From Dyadobacter sp. NIV53 (lineage in GTDB: Bacteria > Bacteroidota > Bacteroidia > Cytophagales > Spirosomataceae), in assembly GCF_019711195.1 (NCBI RefSeq), contig NZ_CP081299.1, forward strand, positions 5,800,501 through 5,864,500: a DNA stretch of 64,000 nucleotides, written 5' to 3'. The position numbers and the translations under genes are program-made. The notes below the pieces were generated by a model that was not told the DNA's origin, made no database searches, and was given only the letters and a program-made list of their open reading frames with translations. Below are positions 9,819 to 18,919 of the stretch, piece by piece; positions within the stretch are counted from its first letter, which is position 1; every line of letters begins with the position of its first letter.

Positions 9819-10150
9819 TGCTTACAGCGAGATAATTCCTCTGGTTTAAAAATTGTTTTTTGACGGCCTAGAATATGGTTCGAAAACTGCTTTTCAGAAA
9901 CCCTTTACATATTTTAAGATCTTATAAACCTGGGCTGACTTTTAATGTAGACCATCTTCTGTATTTCATCTATGTTAAGAAAGAGATAGCCAGTGTCTGT
10001 ACTGGTATCAATAGATTCAGAAACAGATTTCAATTGCCTGACAGTTTTAAGCTGTACACGCCGGATCTTATTTTGTTATATAAAAAGGTTTTTAAGTTTG
10101 AAAGGATAAACATATTTGCCGTTTCGTAAATCGTGGTGAAAAAAACCAGG
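9819..10150. other. Intergenic region between convergent genes, no confident gene
   Basis: The 332 bp hold an 84-codon plus-strand frame (9875-10129) and, on the minus strand, a stop-to-stop frame (9914-10075) whose peptide contains GYLFLNIDEIQKMVYIKSQP and looks protein-like but has no good start. Neither is recognised. No strong terminator hairpin was seen between the two convergent transcription units. Confidence 0.4.
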
Positions 10151-10978
10151 TTACGCCACTATATTCTCCACCATTTCCAGCTTGGTTTTGACAAGTTCGG
10201 TAATTTTGAAGGTTGCTTTTGGAAATACTCTCCGAAGGTCAATATCCTGGTTGTAGGTTAGCTCAGCTTTTAGGGAAGCCATGAATATGTTCTTAATTTC
10301 GGTCGCCAGGTTCACTTTACAGATCCCATTGGAAATCGCCTGCTTAACCTGCGTATGCGGTACGCCTGAGCTTCCATGTAAAACCAGGGTCGCCGAAGTT
10401 TTTCCGGCAATGCTGCGCAGCAGATCAATATCCAGCCTGGGTTCTTCTTTATAAAAGCCGTGTGCAGTGCCGATTGCCACGGCTAGTGCATCAACGCCCG
10501 TTTCCTGTACGAAAGCAGCCGCTTCGTCCGGCTGCGTAAATCCCGTGGTATGATGCGACTGGCCCAGTTTCGCCACGTAACCAAGTTCTGCTTCTACATG
10601 TGCATCGTACCGTTTGGCGCGCTCGACCACCTCCCTGGTCAGTCTGACATTATGCTCAAAAGGAAGCTCGCTGCCATCGATCATCACCGAATCGAAACCT
10701 GCATCCAGGCATCGCTGTACCAGTTCGACGGACCCGCCGTGGTCCAGGTGGATCCAGCCTTCCACACCAAATTCTTCAAGTCCGTTGCGGCCCAGGTTCA
10801 CGGCCGTTTTAAGTCCCATGTAATCAATCGAGCTTTGGGTAAGTTGCAGAATGACCGGTTGTTTCATTTCCGCGGCGGCCTGCAATACACCATGCAATGT
10901 TTCCAGGTCATAATAGTTAGTAGCCAGCAATCCTTTTTTCAGCTGTGTTAATTCGCGCAGTTTTTCTTTCAATTTCAT
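10151..10978 (-). CDS. kbaY: Class II aldolase of the tagatose/fructose-bisphosphate family (KbaY/GatY-like)
   Basis: A 275-residue zinc-dependent class II aldolase that should cleave tagatose-1,6-bisphosphate (or fructose-1,6-bisphosphate) to dihydroxyacetone phosphate and glyceraldehyde-3-phosphate. The zinc and active-site landmarks are IHLDHGG (about residues 78-84), SVMIDGSELPFEHNV, EAELG, LAVAIGTAHG and LVLHGSSG. The start at 10978 makes an ATGA overlap with the stop of the kinase upstream; an ATG nine bases earlier is possible. It is last in the agaS-kinase-aldolase operon, which is why a KbaY/GatY role is preferred over glycolytic FbaA. Substrate preference between tagatose and fructose bisphosphate cannot be fixed by eye. 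Confidence 0.88.
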   Translation of the reverse strand: MKLKEKLRELTQLKKGLLATNYYDLETLHGVLQAAAEMKQPVILQLTQSSIDYMGLKTAVNLGRNGLEEFGVEGWIHLDHGGSVELVQRCLDAGFDSVMIDGSELPFEHNVRLTREVVERAKRYDAHVEAELGYVAKLGQSHHTTGFTQPDEAAAFVQETGVDALAVAIGTAHGFYKEEPRLDIDLLRSIAGKTSATLVLHGSSGVPHTQVKQAISNGICKVNLATEIKNIFMASLKAELTYNQDIDLRRVFPKATFKITELVKTKLEMVENIVA

Positions 10979-11928
10979 GACAGGCATAGTTCTATTCCCC
11001 AGAAGTCTTTTATCTTTTCGCTGATTGTGTTGAAGTTGTAAAATGCACCTGTGCCACCCGCAGCCGTAGTGTTCAGCGCACCCATCAGATTGCCCTCCCG
11101 CAGGCAGTCTTCCAGGGAAGCACCAGAAATGTATTTCTGAATGAACCCTGCATTAAAGGAGTCGCCTGCCCCTATAGCATCCACGAAATGCGACACTTCA
11201 AAAGCAGGCACCGTTAATTGTTGGTTAGCACAAATACCCATACTGCCATTTCTGCCCATTTTCAGTGCGAGCGTATTCAGGTAGGGACGAATTTTTTCAA
11301 TGCCGCTGCTGATCGAATCCGTTTTCGTAAGGGCGAGTAATTCCGATTCATTAGGCATAAAGACATCCACATGAGGCAGGCACCTTGCATAGTCGAACGC
11401 CCAATTTTCGGCTGGATCCCATTGCAGGTCCAGCGAAGTGGTCATGCCGGCAGCCTGTGCGTTTATGAAAATCTGCTCAATATCATTTAAAAGCCCTTTC
11501 TGAAGAAACAGGCTTGATACATGCAGATGCTGGTAAAGAGCGGGTGTCCTGAATGGTATATCGCTGATAGTCAGAGTATTCATTGCACCCTGGTAGGTGA
11601 CATTAGCCCGATCCTGACCGTAATTCAAAACCAGCGTGCACCCCGTTTTCTGGCCTGTAAGTTTGGTTACATGCCGGCAGCTAACGGACTTTTGTTCCAG
11701 TTCGCCAAGAATGAAGTCACCAAAATAATCGTCACCCACTACTCCGCAAAAGGTCGTATCTACACCCATCGCAGCACTATTGGCCGCCATGATGGCCGAA
11801 GAGCTGCCCAGGCACATATCCATTTCATCCGCAATCGTCTCCTTTCCCACCTGAGGGAAAGCCTGGATTTTATTCAAAATCAGGTCGACATTCAGCTCAC
11901 CTACAACCAGTAGTTTAGGGTTTATCAT
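10975..11928 (-). CDS. PfkB-family sugar kinase (probable tagatose-6-phosphate kinase)
   Basis: A 317-residue ribokinase/PfkB-family kinase. The N-terminal core LLVVGELNVDLIL and the glycine-rich substrate loop around GSSSAIMAANSAAMG are present, as is the C-terminal signature DAIGAGDSFNAGF with the catalytic Asp. From its place between an AgaS-type isomerase and a class II aldolase it most likely phosphorylates tagatose-6-phosphate to the bisphosphate; ribokinase-like or fructokinase-like specificity is the alternative. The start at ATG 11928 leaves a 13-bp gap to the upstream gene; an ATG at 11973 would overlap that gene and add a basic extension not typical of the family. It overlaps the aldolase start by four bases, suggesting translational coupling. 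Confidence 0.87.
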   Translation of the reverse strand: MINPKLLVVGELNVDLILNKIQAFPQVGKETIADEMDMCLGSSSAIMAANSAAMGVDTTFCGVVGDDYFGDFILGELEQKSVSCRHVTKLTGQKTGCTLVLNYGQDRANVTYQGAMNTLTISDIPFRTPALYQHLHVSSLFLQKGLLNDIEQIFINAQAAGMTTSLDLQWDPAENWAFDYARCLPHVDVFMPNESELLALTKTDSISSGIEKIRPYLNTLALKMGRNGSMGICANQQLTVPAFEVSHFVDAIGAGDSFNAGFIQKYISGASLEDCLREGNLMGALNTTAAGGTGAFYNFNTISEKIKDFWGIELCLS

Positions 11929-11941
11929 TTTTCTTGATATT

Positions 11942-13090
11942 TTATTCCTTATAAATATTGACCCCTTGTACAACCCTGCTGATCGATCCTGATACGGACG
12001 GGCTATCAGGGTTAATACCCAGGTGCACCGCGCTATAGTAACCGAGCAATTGGCCGACCAGGGTTACCGGGATCATCTGATATTGATTGTGCGGATCAAT
12101 TTGCAGGTCTATTTTGCTGCTATTTGGTAATACCAGTTCGTTTATGCCCCCGACTTTTAAGGAATGAATTTCCCTGCTATCATTTGCAATGTCTTCGACA
12201 AGGTCCCTCTCGTAACGCATAATGTGCGGATTTCGGGAAAACAGGTAGACCATTAAGGTATTTTCATTTACAAAAGCCCTCGGCCCATGCCTGAAACCTA
12301 AGAAAGAATCCGACATGCACACCAGCTTTCCATCTGTCAGTTCGAGCAATTTTAGGTGACATTCCCTGGCAATACCCAATAACTCCCCGGAACCCAGGAA
12401 GACTACCCGTTCAAAACCTTTCAGGGCCAGTGTTTCAAGCAAAAATTTTTCTTCCAGAATCAAATTTCCCTGTTCCGCAATACGCCGGATTTTTTCTGAT
12501 TCGTCGTCTATGTAGTCTATGCGGGCTACCAGAAGCGCGCATAACAACATACACGTGAAACTGCTTGTCATCGCCAGGCTCTTATCATTAGTAGCCTCGG
12601 GCAAGACAATGCGGTATAGCCTTTTCGGGTCCACTGTTTCCATATTGGCCAGTGCGCCCTCGCTATTGCAGGTGATGATCAAATGATAAACCTCATCACA
12701 ATAAGTGTCGGCTAATTTTACCGTTTCAACGCTCTCGGGGCTGTTTCCCGAGCGGGCAAAAGAGATCAGAAGTGTTGGGGCCGCTCGGATAAAAATAGAT
12801 TCCGGCTGGGTGACAATTTCTGTTGTATGTATCGCCTGAACAGGTCTGCGCCATAGTTGCTGCAAAGTCCCCCGGGCTGCCTCACCGATAAACCCCGAAG
12901 TGCCTGCGCCTGTCAGCACAACGTTTAGGTTCTCTTTTTCTAAAACAGGCCCGAGAAAACCGGCTATCTCTTTACTTTCTTTTTTAACTAATTGATAAAC
13001 CTGCTGCCAAAGCGCTGGCTGCGACAGGATTTCACGTTGGGTGTGTGCTTCCACACCGCTTAGTAGCATACTTATTTCATTTTTCTGCAT
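11942..13090 (-). CDS. agaS: AgaS-type SIS-domain sugar-phosphate isomerase/deaminase
   Basis: A 382-residue protein with two SIS domains. SIS 1 (about 45-200) shows VVLTGAGTSGFIGEAARGTL and LLISFARSGNSPESVE; SIS 2 (about 215-370) shows VVFLGSGELLGIARECHLKLLE and FRHGPRAFV, typical of AgaS. AgaS converts galactosamine-6-phosphate to tagatose-6-phosphate plus ammonia. It is the first gene of a minus-strand operon with a PfkB kinase and a class II aldolase, giving the sequence GalN-6-P, tagatose-6-P, tagatose-1,6-bisP, trioses. An AgaA/NagA-type deacetylase is not in the window. It is transcribed divergently from the S9 peptidase across 224 bp of AT-rich DNA that must contain both promoters. 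Confidence 0.92.
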   Translation of the reverse strand: MQKNEISMLLSGVEAHTQREILSQPALWQQVYQLVKKESKEIAGFLGPVLEKENLNVVLTGAGTSGFIGEAARGTLQQLWRRPVQAIHTTEIVTQPESIFIRAAPTLLISFARSGNSPESVETVKLADTYCDEVYHLIITCNSEGALANMETVDPKRLYRIVLPEATNDKSLAMTSSFTCMLLCALLVARIDYIDDESEKIRRIAEQGNLILEEKFLLETLALKGFERVVFLGSGELLGIARECHLKLLELTDGKLVCMSDSFLGFRHGPRAFVNENTLMVYLFSRNPHIMRYERDLVEDIANDSREIHSLKVGGINELVLPNSSKIDLQIDPHNQYQMIPVTLVGQLLGYYSAVHLGINPDSPSVSGSISRVVQGVNIYKE

Positions 13091-13150
13091 TATTACGGCG
13101 GTATTAGAAGAAGGTAATTTTATTCATTTGAAACATAATGTAATATTATT

Positions 13151-13158
13151 CAAAGTAA
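13151..13158 (-). promoter_or_regulatory. Possible -7 element for the agaS operon
   Basis: On the minus strand TTACTTTG matches the Bacteroidota -7 consensus TAnnTTTG at seven of eight positions, about 60 bp before the agaS ATG. A second TTTACTTT lies about 20 bp further upstream as a direct repeat, which could be part of an operator. No convincing -33 TTG at the right distance. Confidence 0.3.
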
Positions 13159-13314
13159 ACATCATAAAACGAAAGTAAAAAATATTTTTAAACCTTTCTT
13201 TTAATTTATTTATTCTTACTTATATATTGCAAGAAAATATTAGCGTATTTTAGCATGTAAGACGCCTTCTTAGGAAATGCAGCTTACAAAACGATCGCTC
13301 CTGAACCAACTTTT

Positions 13315-15285
13315 ATGATCTCAACGGAAATGAGGGACCCGGCCCGGGGACTTGTGATAGAAGATTTATGCAAAATCAGAAAAGTAGGCACCCCCCTGCT
13401 ATCTCCTTCCAGTGAAGACCTTGTATATCACGTTTCAGTGTCCGATCCTATTGAAAATGAGCATCAGGATTTAATTATACTCTTGTCGGCGGACAAAAAA
13501 CAAGCCGTTTTGGGGCGAGGTGTCGCGCATTCCTGGTCACCCGATGGCACCGAGCTGCTGTACGAAACCGAAAGTGGGGACCTCTATATTTATACACTTA
13601 AAACTGCAGCGAGCCGGTTTCTGGCCCGGCGTTATGATTCTTCTTATTTTTTCAATCACCTGGCTGAAAAGAATTGCAGCTGGTCACCTAATGGACAGTA
13701 TATCGCCTACCTCAGCGCTGACATTTCTGTTGCAGAGCCTGAAAATGAAGAGATCCGGGTGATCGACGACCTGCTCTATAAATCCAAAGGCGGGCGGAGC
13801 AGGCCTGTATATGCCGATCATTCTTATACACATGTAATCCTGATACCCTCGGCGGGAGGATTACCGGTAAATATAACCCCGGGCAACTATAATGAGCATT
13901 CCATTACCTGGGCACCTGACAGCCGTCAAATTGCCTTCATCAGTAACAGGAACGCCTGTCCGGATGATAACCAGCAAAACGATGTCTGGAAGGTAGATAT
14001 TCACACACAGTACATTGCCCGTCTTTCGGAACACACCGGTTTGGCCTACCAGCCGACCTGGTCGCCGGATGGTCAGCACATTGCTTTCCTGGCGGTTTCA
14101 GGGCATTCTGGCACCAACGACAGCACGGCCGAGGATACGCATATTGCCCTGATATCGCCCAATGGAGAAAACTTCCGGTACCTGACTCAATCTCTCGACA
14201 GGCGTATAGAGCACGTGCGCTGGCATCCCTCAGGAAAGTATCTGTACTTTACCGCAGGTGATCATGGCAATACTTCCATTTACCGGATAGGTATTGAAAA
14301 GGGAGAGATAGCAATGGTTCAGGGAGGCGCTGGCTGCATTTCTGAGTTTTGTCTTGATGCGCTTGGAGAGGAAATGGTGTTTGTAAGATCTGATACGAAC
14401 CATCCGGCTGAACTTTTCAAAACAAAAAATCAAGGTGCTGCAACTGAGCAAATCACTCAGGAAAATACAGATTGGCTCGAAACGAAAACGTTGCAAAAAG
14501 CAGAAACATTCTGGTTTGACAGCTTTGGTAGTATTCGGGCGCAAGGATGGCTGATGCCGCCTGTCAATTTCGATGAAACAAGGCGATATCCGCTTATCCT
14601 TTTAGTTCACGGTGGGCCCCACAATATGTTCGGACAGGATTTTGACGAGCGCATACATTTGCTCTCACAGGCTGGTTATGCGGTATTGTACATGAATCCC
14701 AGAGGCAGCCACGGCTACGGCCAGACGTTTTCAAACGGCACCCTTTTGGACTGGGGCGGGGGAGACTATCAGGATTTGATGGCCGGTCTGGACTTTGTAC
14801 TGAGCGAAAATCCCTGGCTTGACGCAGCGCACCTGGGCGTAACCGGACAAAGCTATGGAGGCTATATGACAAACCGGATCATTACCCAAACGACGCGTTT
14901 CAAAGCGGCTGTAACCGATGGCGGGCTTAGCAATCTGGTCAGTTTTGCAGGCACTTCTTTATATCATTCTCTGATGGAATCTGAATTCGGAGGCAGGGCC
15001 CATGACCGGTTCGACTTGCTGTGGCAATGCTCGCCACTGCGAAACGTAGCCCAGGTTACTACGCCAACCCTGCTCCTCCATGGTGAAACGGATAATGAGG
15101 TACCTTTCTCACAGGCCGAAGAAATGTATATAGCCCTTAAAAAACAGGGTGTAGACACCAGGCTTGTGCAATACAAAGGTGAGGGGCACGGATGGAGGCC
15201 TGACCTGAAACCACGCAGCAAAGCGGATCTGAATGAACGCATGATCCAGTGGTTTGACAAATATATAAAAGCCGCGATTCCCTAA
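13315..15285 (+). CDS. S9-family prolyl-oligopeptidase-like serine peptidase
   Basis: A 656-residue peptidase of the dipeptidyl aminopeptidase/acylaminoacyl-peptidase group. An N-terminal beta-propeller of WD/PD40-like blades (SWSPDGTELLY, SWSPNGQYIAYLS, TWAPDSRQIAFIS, TWSPDGQHIAFLA, about 65-270) gates a C-terminal alpha/beta hydrolase domain. The catalytic triad is Ser513 (GQSYGGYM), Asp593 (HGETDNEVP) and His625 (GEGHGW), with the oxyanion motif LLVHGGPH. There is no signal peptide, so it is probably cytoplasmic and trims short or N-acylated peptides. It is followed 66 bp later by a DMT permease, possibly in one unit. The link to the amino-sugar operon opposite is unclear. Confidence 0.92.
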   Translation: MISTEMRDPARGLVIEDLCKIRKVGTPLLSPSSEDLVYHVSVSDPIENEHQDLIILLSADKKQAVLGRGVAHSWSPDGTELLYETESGDLYIYTLKTAASRFLARRYDSSYFFNHLAEKNCSWSPNGQYIAYLSADISVAEPENEEIRVIDDLLYKSKGGRSRPVYADHSYTHVILIPSAGGLPVNITPGNYNEHSITWAPDSRQIAFISNRNACPDDNQQNDVWKVDIHTQYIARLSEHTGLAYQPTWSPDGQHIAFLAVSGHSGTNDSTAEDTHIALISPNGENFRYLTQSLDRRIEHVRWHPSGKYLYFTAGDHGNTSIYRIGIEKGEIAMVQGGAGCISEFCLDALGEEMVFVRSDTNHPAELFKTKNQGAATEQITQENTDWLETKTLQKAETFWFDSFGSIRAQGWLMPPVNFDETRRYPLILLVHGGPHNMFGQDFDERIHLLSQAGYAVLYMNPRGSHGYGQTFSNGTLLDWGGGDYQDLMAGLDFVLSENPWLDAAHLGVTGQSYGGYMTNRIITQTTRFKAAVTDGGLSNLVSFAGTSLYHSLMESEFGGRAHDRFDLLWQCSPLRNVAQVTTPTLLLHGETDNEVPFSQAEEMYIALKKQGVDTRLVQYKGEGHGWRPDLKPRSKADLNERMIQWFDKYIKAAIP

Positions 15286-15351
15286 AATTCAGGCATTTAT
15301 TTCAAATCTTACGCAACCACAATTTTACAAAAAGAAGAAATCAAAGATTTC

Positions 15352-16239
15352 ATGAACAGCACCAAAAACCACTGGCCGATATACGTAATTATTCATGTCC
15401 TGTTCATAGGCGTATGGGGCGCTGTTATTGAAATTCCTGAAAAAAATGGTTTTCCTCCAACCCTGGGATATGTTGTCTGGGCGCTGACCATGATTCCTGC
15501 AGCGATTGCTGCACTGAAAATAAAGAACTGGAAACTGGATTTTAATAAAAAGGCTGTGTTTTGGGGCAGCGCAGTGGGCCTTTTAGGAGCTGGCGGCCAG
15601 CTTGTGCTTTTCTTTACACTACGCATTGCGCCAGCCTATTTGGTTTTTCCGATCCTCTCGCTTACCCCGGTCGTAACCATCCTGCTGGCGGTAGTTCTGC
15701 TTCATGAAAAAACAAGTAAAAGAGGCTGGATCGGAATCGCCCTGGCCCTTATTTCCATTTTCATGCTCTCTTACCAGCCGACGGGCTCCACCCGGGTAAG
15801 TGACTATAACTGGCTGCTTTTGGCCGCCGTGCCGCTCCTTGCCTGGGGTGCCCAGGGGTGTATCATGCGGTTTGCCAACGAGATTATGTCCGCCGAAAGC
15901 CTGTATTTCTATATGATGGTTTCATCTTTTGCACTCATTCCTTTTGCATTATATATAACTGATTTTGATCAGCCCATTCAGTGGGGATTCAGCGGGCCAT
16001 ATTTATCTGCAATATTACAGTCACTCAACGCATTTGGCGCGCTATGTCTTGTATACGCATTTCGATATGGAAAAGCAATCATTATTGCGCCTATAACCAC
16101 TGCTCTTTCACCCGTGCTCACTGTTACATTGTCCCTTGCTTTGTACCAGACCATTCCACACCCCATCATTATTGCTGGAATCATGCTTACTATCATAGCA
16201 GCTCTTTTAATGGGACTTGAAGAAGCCAGTAATAGTTAA
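15352..16239 (+). CDS. DMT-superfamily (EamA-like) inner-membrane permease
   Basis: A 295-residue protein with about ten hydrophobic helices in two repeated halves, as in the drug/metabolite transporter superfamily. The halves can be seen as FWGSAVGLLGAGGQLVLFF, LVFPILSLTPVVTILLAVVL and LHEKTSKRGWIGIALALISI in the first part and GKAIIIAPITTALSPVLTVTLSLAL in the second. It lies 66 bp downstream of the S9 peptidase, same strand. Substrate is unknown: EamA proteins export amino acids and other metabolites, while this longer-loop type is sometimes listed with sugar permeases. An AT-rich inverted repeat follows before the next operon. Confidence 0.85.
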   Translation: MNSTKNHWPIYVIIHVLFIGVWGAVIEIPEKNGFPPTLGYVVWALTMIPAAIAALKIKNWKLDFNKKAVFWGSAVGLLGAGGQLVLFFTLRIAPAYLVFPILSLTPVVTILLAVVLLHEKTSKRGWIGIALALISIFMLSYQPTGSTRVSDYNWLLLAAVPLLAWGAQGCIMRFANEIMSAESLYFYMMVSSFALIPFALYITDFDQPIQWGFSGPYLSAILQSLNAFGALCLVYAFRYGKAIIIAPITTALSPVLTVTLSLALYQTIPHPIIIAGIMLTIIAALLMGLEEASNS

Positions 16240-16289
16240 ATCGTGAGAAACACTTAAAAGCTATAAAATCTATAAAATGAAACATAAAC

Positions 16290-16321
16290 AAAATGAAATG
16301 AAAATAATTTTATTTCATTTT
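16290..16321. promoter_or_regulatory. AT-rich inverted repeat upstream of the propeller operon
   Basis: Perfect 10-bp arms AAAATGAAAT (16290-16299) and ATTTCATTTT (16312-16321) around a 12-nt AT spacer that can pair further. It lies 51 bp after the permease stop and about 110 bp before the first propeller gene. It could be a terminator for the permease or an operator of the following operon; the sequence does not decide. Confidence 0.45.
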
Positions 16322-16431
16322 AATTTTATTTAAGCAAAATTATTTAAATTGGCACCGTATAAGCCTGAGTTGCTTTTACCTCATTGTAATGGTATGAAAA
16401 AATCTAATACTGCTTTCTCAAAACAGCTTTT

Positions 16432-17679
16432 ATGAATTTTCGCTTTTCTTATCAATTGTATATTGCGGCATGCTGGATGGCAGGCTTCCTGGTTGTGGCT
16501 GGTTATGAGACCGCACATGCCCAGAAATCTGCGATTACCGAAAAGAATGTTGACTTCATTGAATATCCGGATTTTCCGGAAGCGCACTCCACCTGGGGTT
16601 CGATTGGCTACAATGCGGCTTCCAATACGGTGCACATCGGAGTTACCAACCACCGCAATAAAATAGGGCTTTACACTTTTGATCCGGTTCAAAACACAAT
16701 GAAACTGAATGGGTTCATTGGCGATATGGCGCATCTGCGTAATTTTCAATGGCAGGGAAAAATACATTCTAAAATCGTGGCGGCACCCGACGGTTCGATC
16801 TATTTCTCCACTGACGGCGGCGAATCTCGGGAGGAATACCTGATGGAACATCCGCACGGTTATGCCGGCGGCTATTTCATGAAGTGGGATCCCAGGACAG
16901 GCAGCCTGAAAAACCTTGGATTGGCCATGCCTTTCGAAAGTATAAAGGACGTTGACGTAAATCCGAAAACCGGAATGCTCTACGGAATCACTTACCCGCA
17001 AGCCCATTTCATGGTGTACAATCCGGATAAAAACGAAATGCGCGACCTCGGCCGATTGGCAAGTTCGCACGTTCCGCGCGTATTGTTCACCGACTGGTGG
17101 GGGAATTGTTATTATGTGGACTGGAGACAGCGCCTGGTGAAGTACGAAGCAGAACGGGACTCTCTGGTATTTGCACGCGAAAGTCTGCCTGCATTTCCCG
17201 GCACGCCCGGCTCCAAAATTATCACTGGAATTACAGCCTACGCCAAAGACGAGGCCAAAGGAATTATTTATCTGGTCACTTATGGCGCAAAACTGATCGC
17301 CTTTTATCCTGAAAAAAACGGAATGGGCAAGGTTAAAGATCTGGGTGGTGTTATTGAAACGGACAACATGGAAGCCTGGGGACCTTACGTGCCCAACCTG
17401 AACATCGGAAAGAACGGCAAGCTGTACTACATCATTGGCGGTCATGATAATTATGTGATAAAAGACAAAACCGTTTTGGTGGAATTCGACCCTGCTACGG
17501 GTAAAAAAATCATTTTACAGGAATATCCTACCACCACCATCACCGAGGCCACGGGCTCGGATGTCAGGGACAAAGATGGAAACCTGTATTTCGCCGGCCG
17601 GCGTAACCCTTCGGGCGAGGGCGATTTCACTACGCCCTTTCTGATCAAATTCAATCCTGAAAAAGAAATCCGGAAATGA
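16432..17679 (+). CDS. Secreted beta-propeller protein 1, function unknown
   Basis: A 415-residue protein with a signal peptide (MNFRFSYQLY to TAHAQ, about 31 residues). The rest is made of repeated beta-blade phrases such as KIVAAPDGSIYFSTDGG, DVDVNPKTGMLYGITYP, GITAYAKDEAKGIIYLVTYG and IGKNGKLYYIIGGHDNY, consistent with a six- or seven-bladed NHL/SMP-30-like propeller. No catalytic residues are obvious. It overlaps the next gene, a second propeller, by four bases (ATGA), so the two are translationally coupled and may form a pair. A 354-codon open frame runs antisense to it but is a shadow. A role in binding or processing a glycan at the cell surface is an inference from the DUF4091 and DUF5107 neighbours. 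Confidence 0.8.
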   Translation: MNFRFSYQLYIAACWMAGFLVVAGYETAHAQKSAITEKNVDFIEYPDFPEAHSTWGSIGYNAASNTVHIGVTNHRNKIGLYTFDPVQNTMKLNGFIGDMAHLRNFQWQGKIHSKIVAAPDGSIYFSTDGGESREEYLMEHPHGYAGGYFMKWDPRTGSLKNLGLAMPFESIKDVDVNPKTGMLYGITYPQAHFMVYNPDKNEMRDLGRLASSHVPRVLFTDWWGNCYYVDWRQRLVKYEAERDSLVFARESLPAFPGTPGSKIITGITAYAKDEAKGIIYLVTYGAKLIAFYPEKNGMGKVKDLGGVIETDNMEAWGPYVPNLNIGKNGKLYYIIGGHDNYVIKDKTVLVEFDPATGKKIILQEYPTTTITEATGSDVRDKDGNLYFAGRRNPSGEGDFTTPFLIKFNPEKEIRK

Positions 17680-18878
17680 GAAATCTGATGAAGAAAATAC
17701 TTTTACCAATCCTGCTGCTGACTTGTTCGGCACCACTTTTTGCCCAATACACTTTTTTTACCCCCAAAGAAGCATTTGCAATCGAAGTCTCGCTACCGAA
17801 CAGCGCAGAAAAACGCCTGCCCATGTATCGCAATGCCATTATGTCCCTGCATGTACAAGGTGACCTGGTGCTCGGCGGGACCTCGGCAAAGGAAGGGTTA
17901 TCGCCGTATCTGTTCGTTGCAAGTATTTCCGGAAAAAAGCTTTTGACGACAAAGGATTTGCAAGAGGTTGTTCCGGGACAAATGGCCATTGCTACCGGCT
18001 TTTCCAAGGGGGCTGGTAATCAGCTTTATGCAGGCACGATGGCCAGGGTCGACAAGAAACAGCAGCCGGGCCACCTGATACAAATCAGCATTGATAATGG
18101 CGGGGCAATCGAGGTAAAAGACCTGGGTGTTCCCGTTGCCGGAGAAAGCATTTTCACACTGATTAGTAATCAGGAAGGTACCGAACTCTATGGGGTCAGT
18201 TATCCGGGCGGCCGGTTTTTTGCCTACACCATTGCGACCAAAAAGGTACAGATATTTGATGAAGTGGCTCCGAAAGAAAAAGAGCTCAAAAACCTGGAAG
18301 AGTATGCAGTGGAGCCGGAGGTTTATCTCTGCAAAGCGCTGATTCAGGATAATGCAGGATTGGTTTATGGCAGTACGGCGGGCAACCGGGTGTTTGCTTT
18401 TGATCCGGTAAAAAAGACCTTTCAGTTTCTCGGAACACCTCTGCCGGCCGTCTGGGGGAGAGAAGTATTAGGACAAGTGGAAGCCTGGGCCAAAGCACCC
18501 GACGGAAAGTTATACGGCGGAAATGCCGGCGATGGGCAATTATTTGTCCTGGACCCCAAAACCAAAAAGATCAAAAACCTGGGTAAGCCTATGATGATGG
18601 CCCGGTTGCAGGCACTGGCTTTTGGGCGTGATGGTAAACTATATGGACTTGCAGGCGGTGCACCGGGTTATTCGCATTTGTTTTCTTATGATGAAAAAGG
18701 TGCTGGTTTCGTGGATCTGGGTAATCCTGAATTCACAATGGCAGCTCCCGGGATCGAGCAAGGAATCATGTGGCGGGGCTTTCAACTGAGTACACTGGCT
18801 GCCTCTGCAGATGGGAAGTACATGGTCATGGGCGAAAATGAAGCACTAAGCCAGCTCATGATCTTTCCCGTTGAATGA
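17676..18878 (+). CDS. Secreted beta-propeller protein 2, function unknown
   Basis: A 400-residue protein with a signal peptide (KKILLPILLLTCSAPLFAQ). It repeats propeller-like phrases: GVSYPGGRFFAYTIATKKV, ALIQDNAGLVYGSTAGNRVFAF, AWAKAPDGKLYGGNAGDGQLFVLD and ALAFGRDGKLYGLAGGAPGYS. The start ATG at 17676 overlaps the TGA of propeller 1; a second ATG at 17688 also gives a good signal peptide. It resembles propeller 1 in blade style (G.LYG, FDP), so the genes may be ancient duplicates. Its stop overlaps an ATG in frame with the next gene. Enzymatic activity is not evident; such propellers often act as lyases, lactonases or binding scaffolds. Confidence 0.8.
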   Translation: MRNLMKKILLPILLLTCSAPLFAQYTFFTPKEAFAIEVSLPNSAEKRLPMYRNAIMSLHVQGDLVLGGTSAKEGLSPYLFVASISGKKLLTTKDLQEVVPGQMAIATGFSKGAGNQLYAGTMARVDKKQQPGHLIQISIDNGGAIEVKDLGVPVAGESIFTLISNQEGTELYGVSYPGGRFFAYTIATKKVQIFDEVAPKEKELKNLEEYAVEPEVYLCKALIQDNAGLVYGSTAGNRVFAFDPVKKTFQFLGTPLPAVWGREVLGQVEAWAKAPDGKLYGGNAGDGQLFVLDPKTKKIKNLGKPMMMARLQALAFGRDGKLYGLAGGAPGYSHLFSYDEKGAGFVDLGNPEFTMAAPGIEQGIMWRGFQLSTLAASADGKYMVMGENEALSQLMIFPVE

Positions 18879-18919
18879 GTAAATGTGCCCCAGATAAATT
18901 TCCAGAACTAAACTTGATT

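Noticed and set aside
9875..10129. An 84-codon plus-strand frame after the asparaginase-like gene
   Set aside because: No recognisable family or clear promoter, and it overlaps a more protein-like frame on the other strand.
13091..13314. Possible plus-strand promoters for the S9 peptidase (TATATATTG, TATTTTAG)
   Set aside because: Neither matches TAnnTTTG well enough and several equal candidates exist in this AT-rich gap.
16381..17445. A 354-codon open frame antisense to the first beta-propeller gene
   Set aside because: It is long only because the coding frame opposite is stop-poor; no signal peptide, no family pattern, and the propeller on the plus strand is clearly the real gene.
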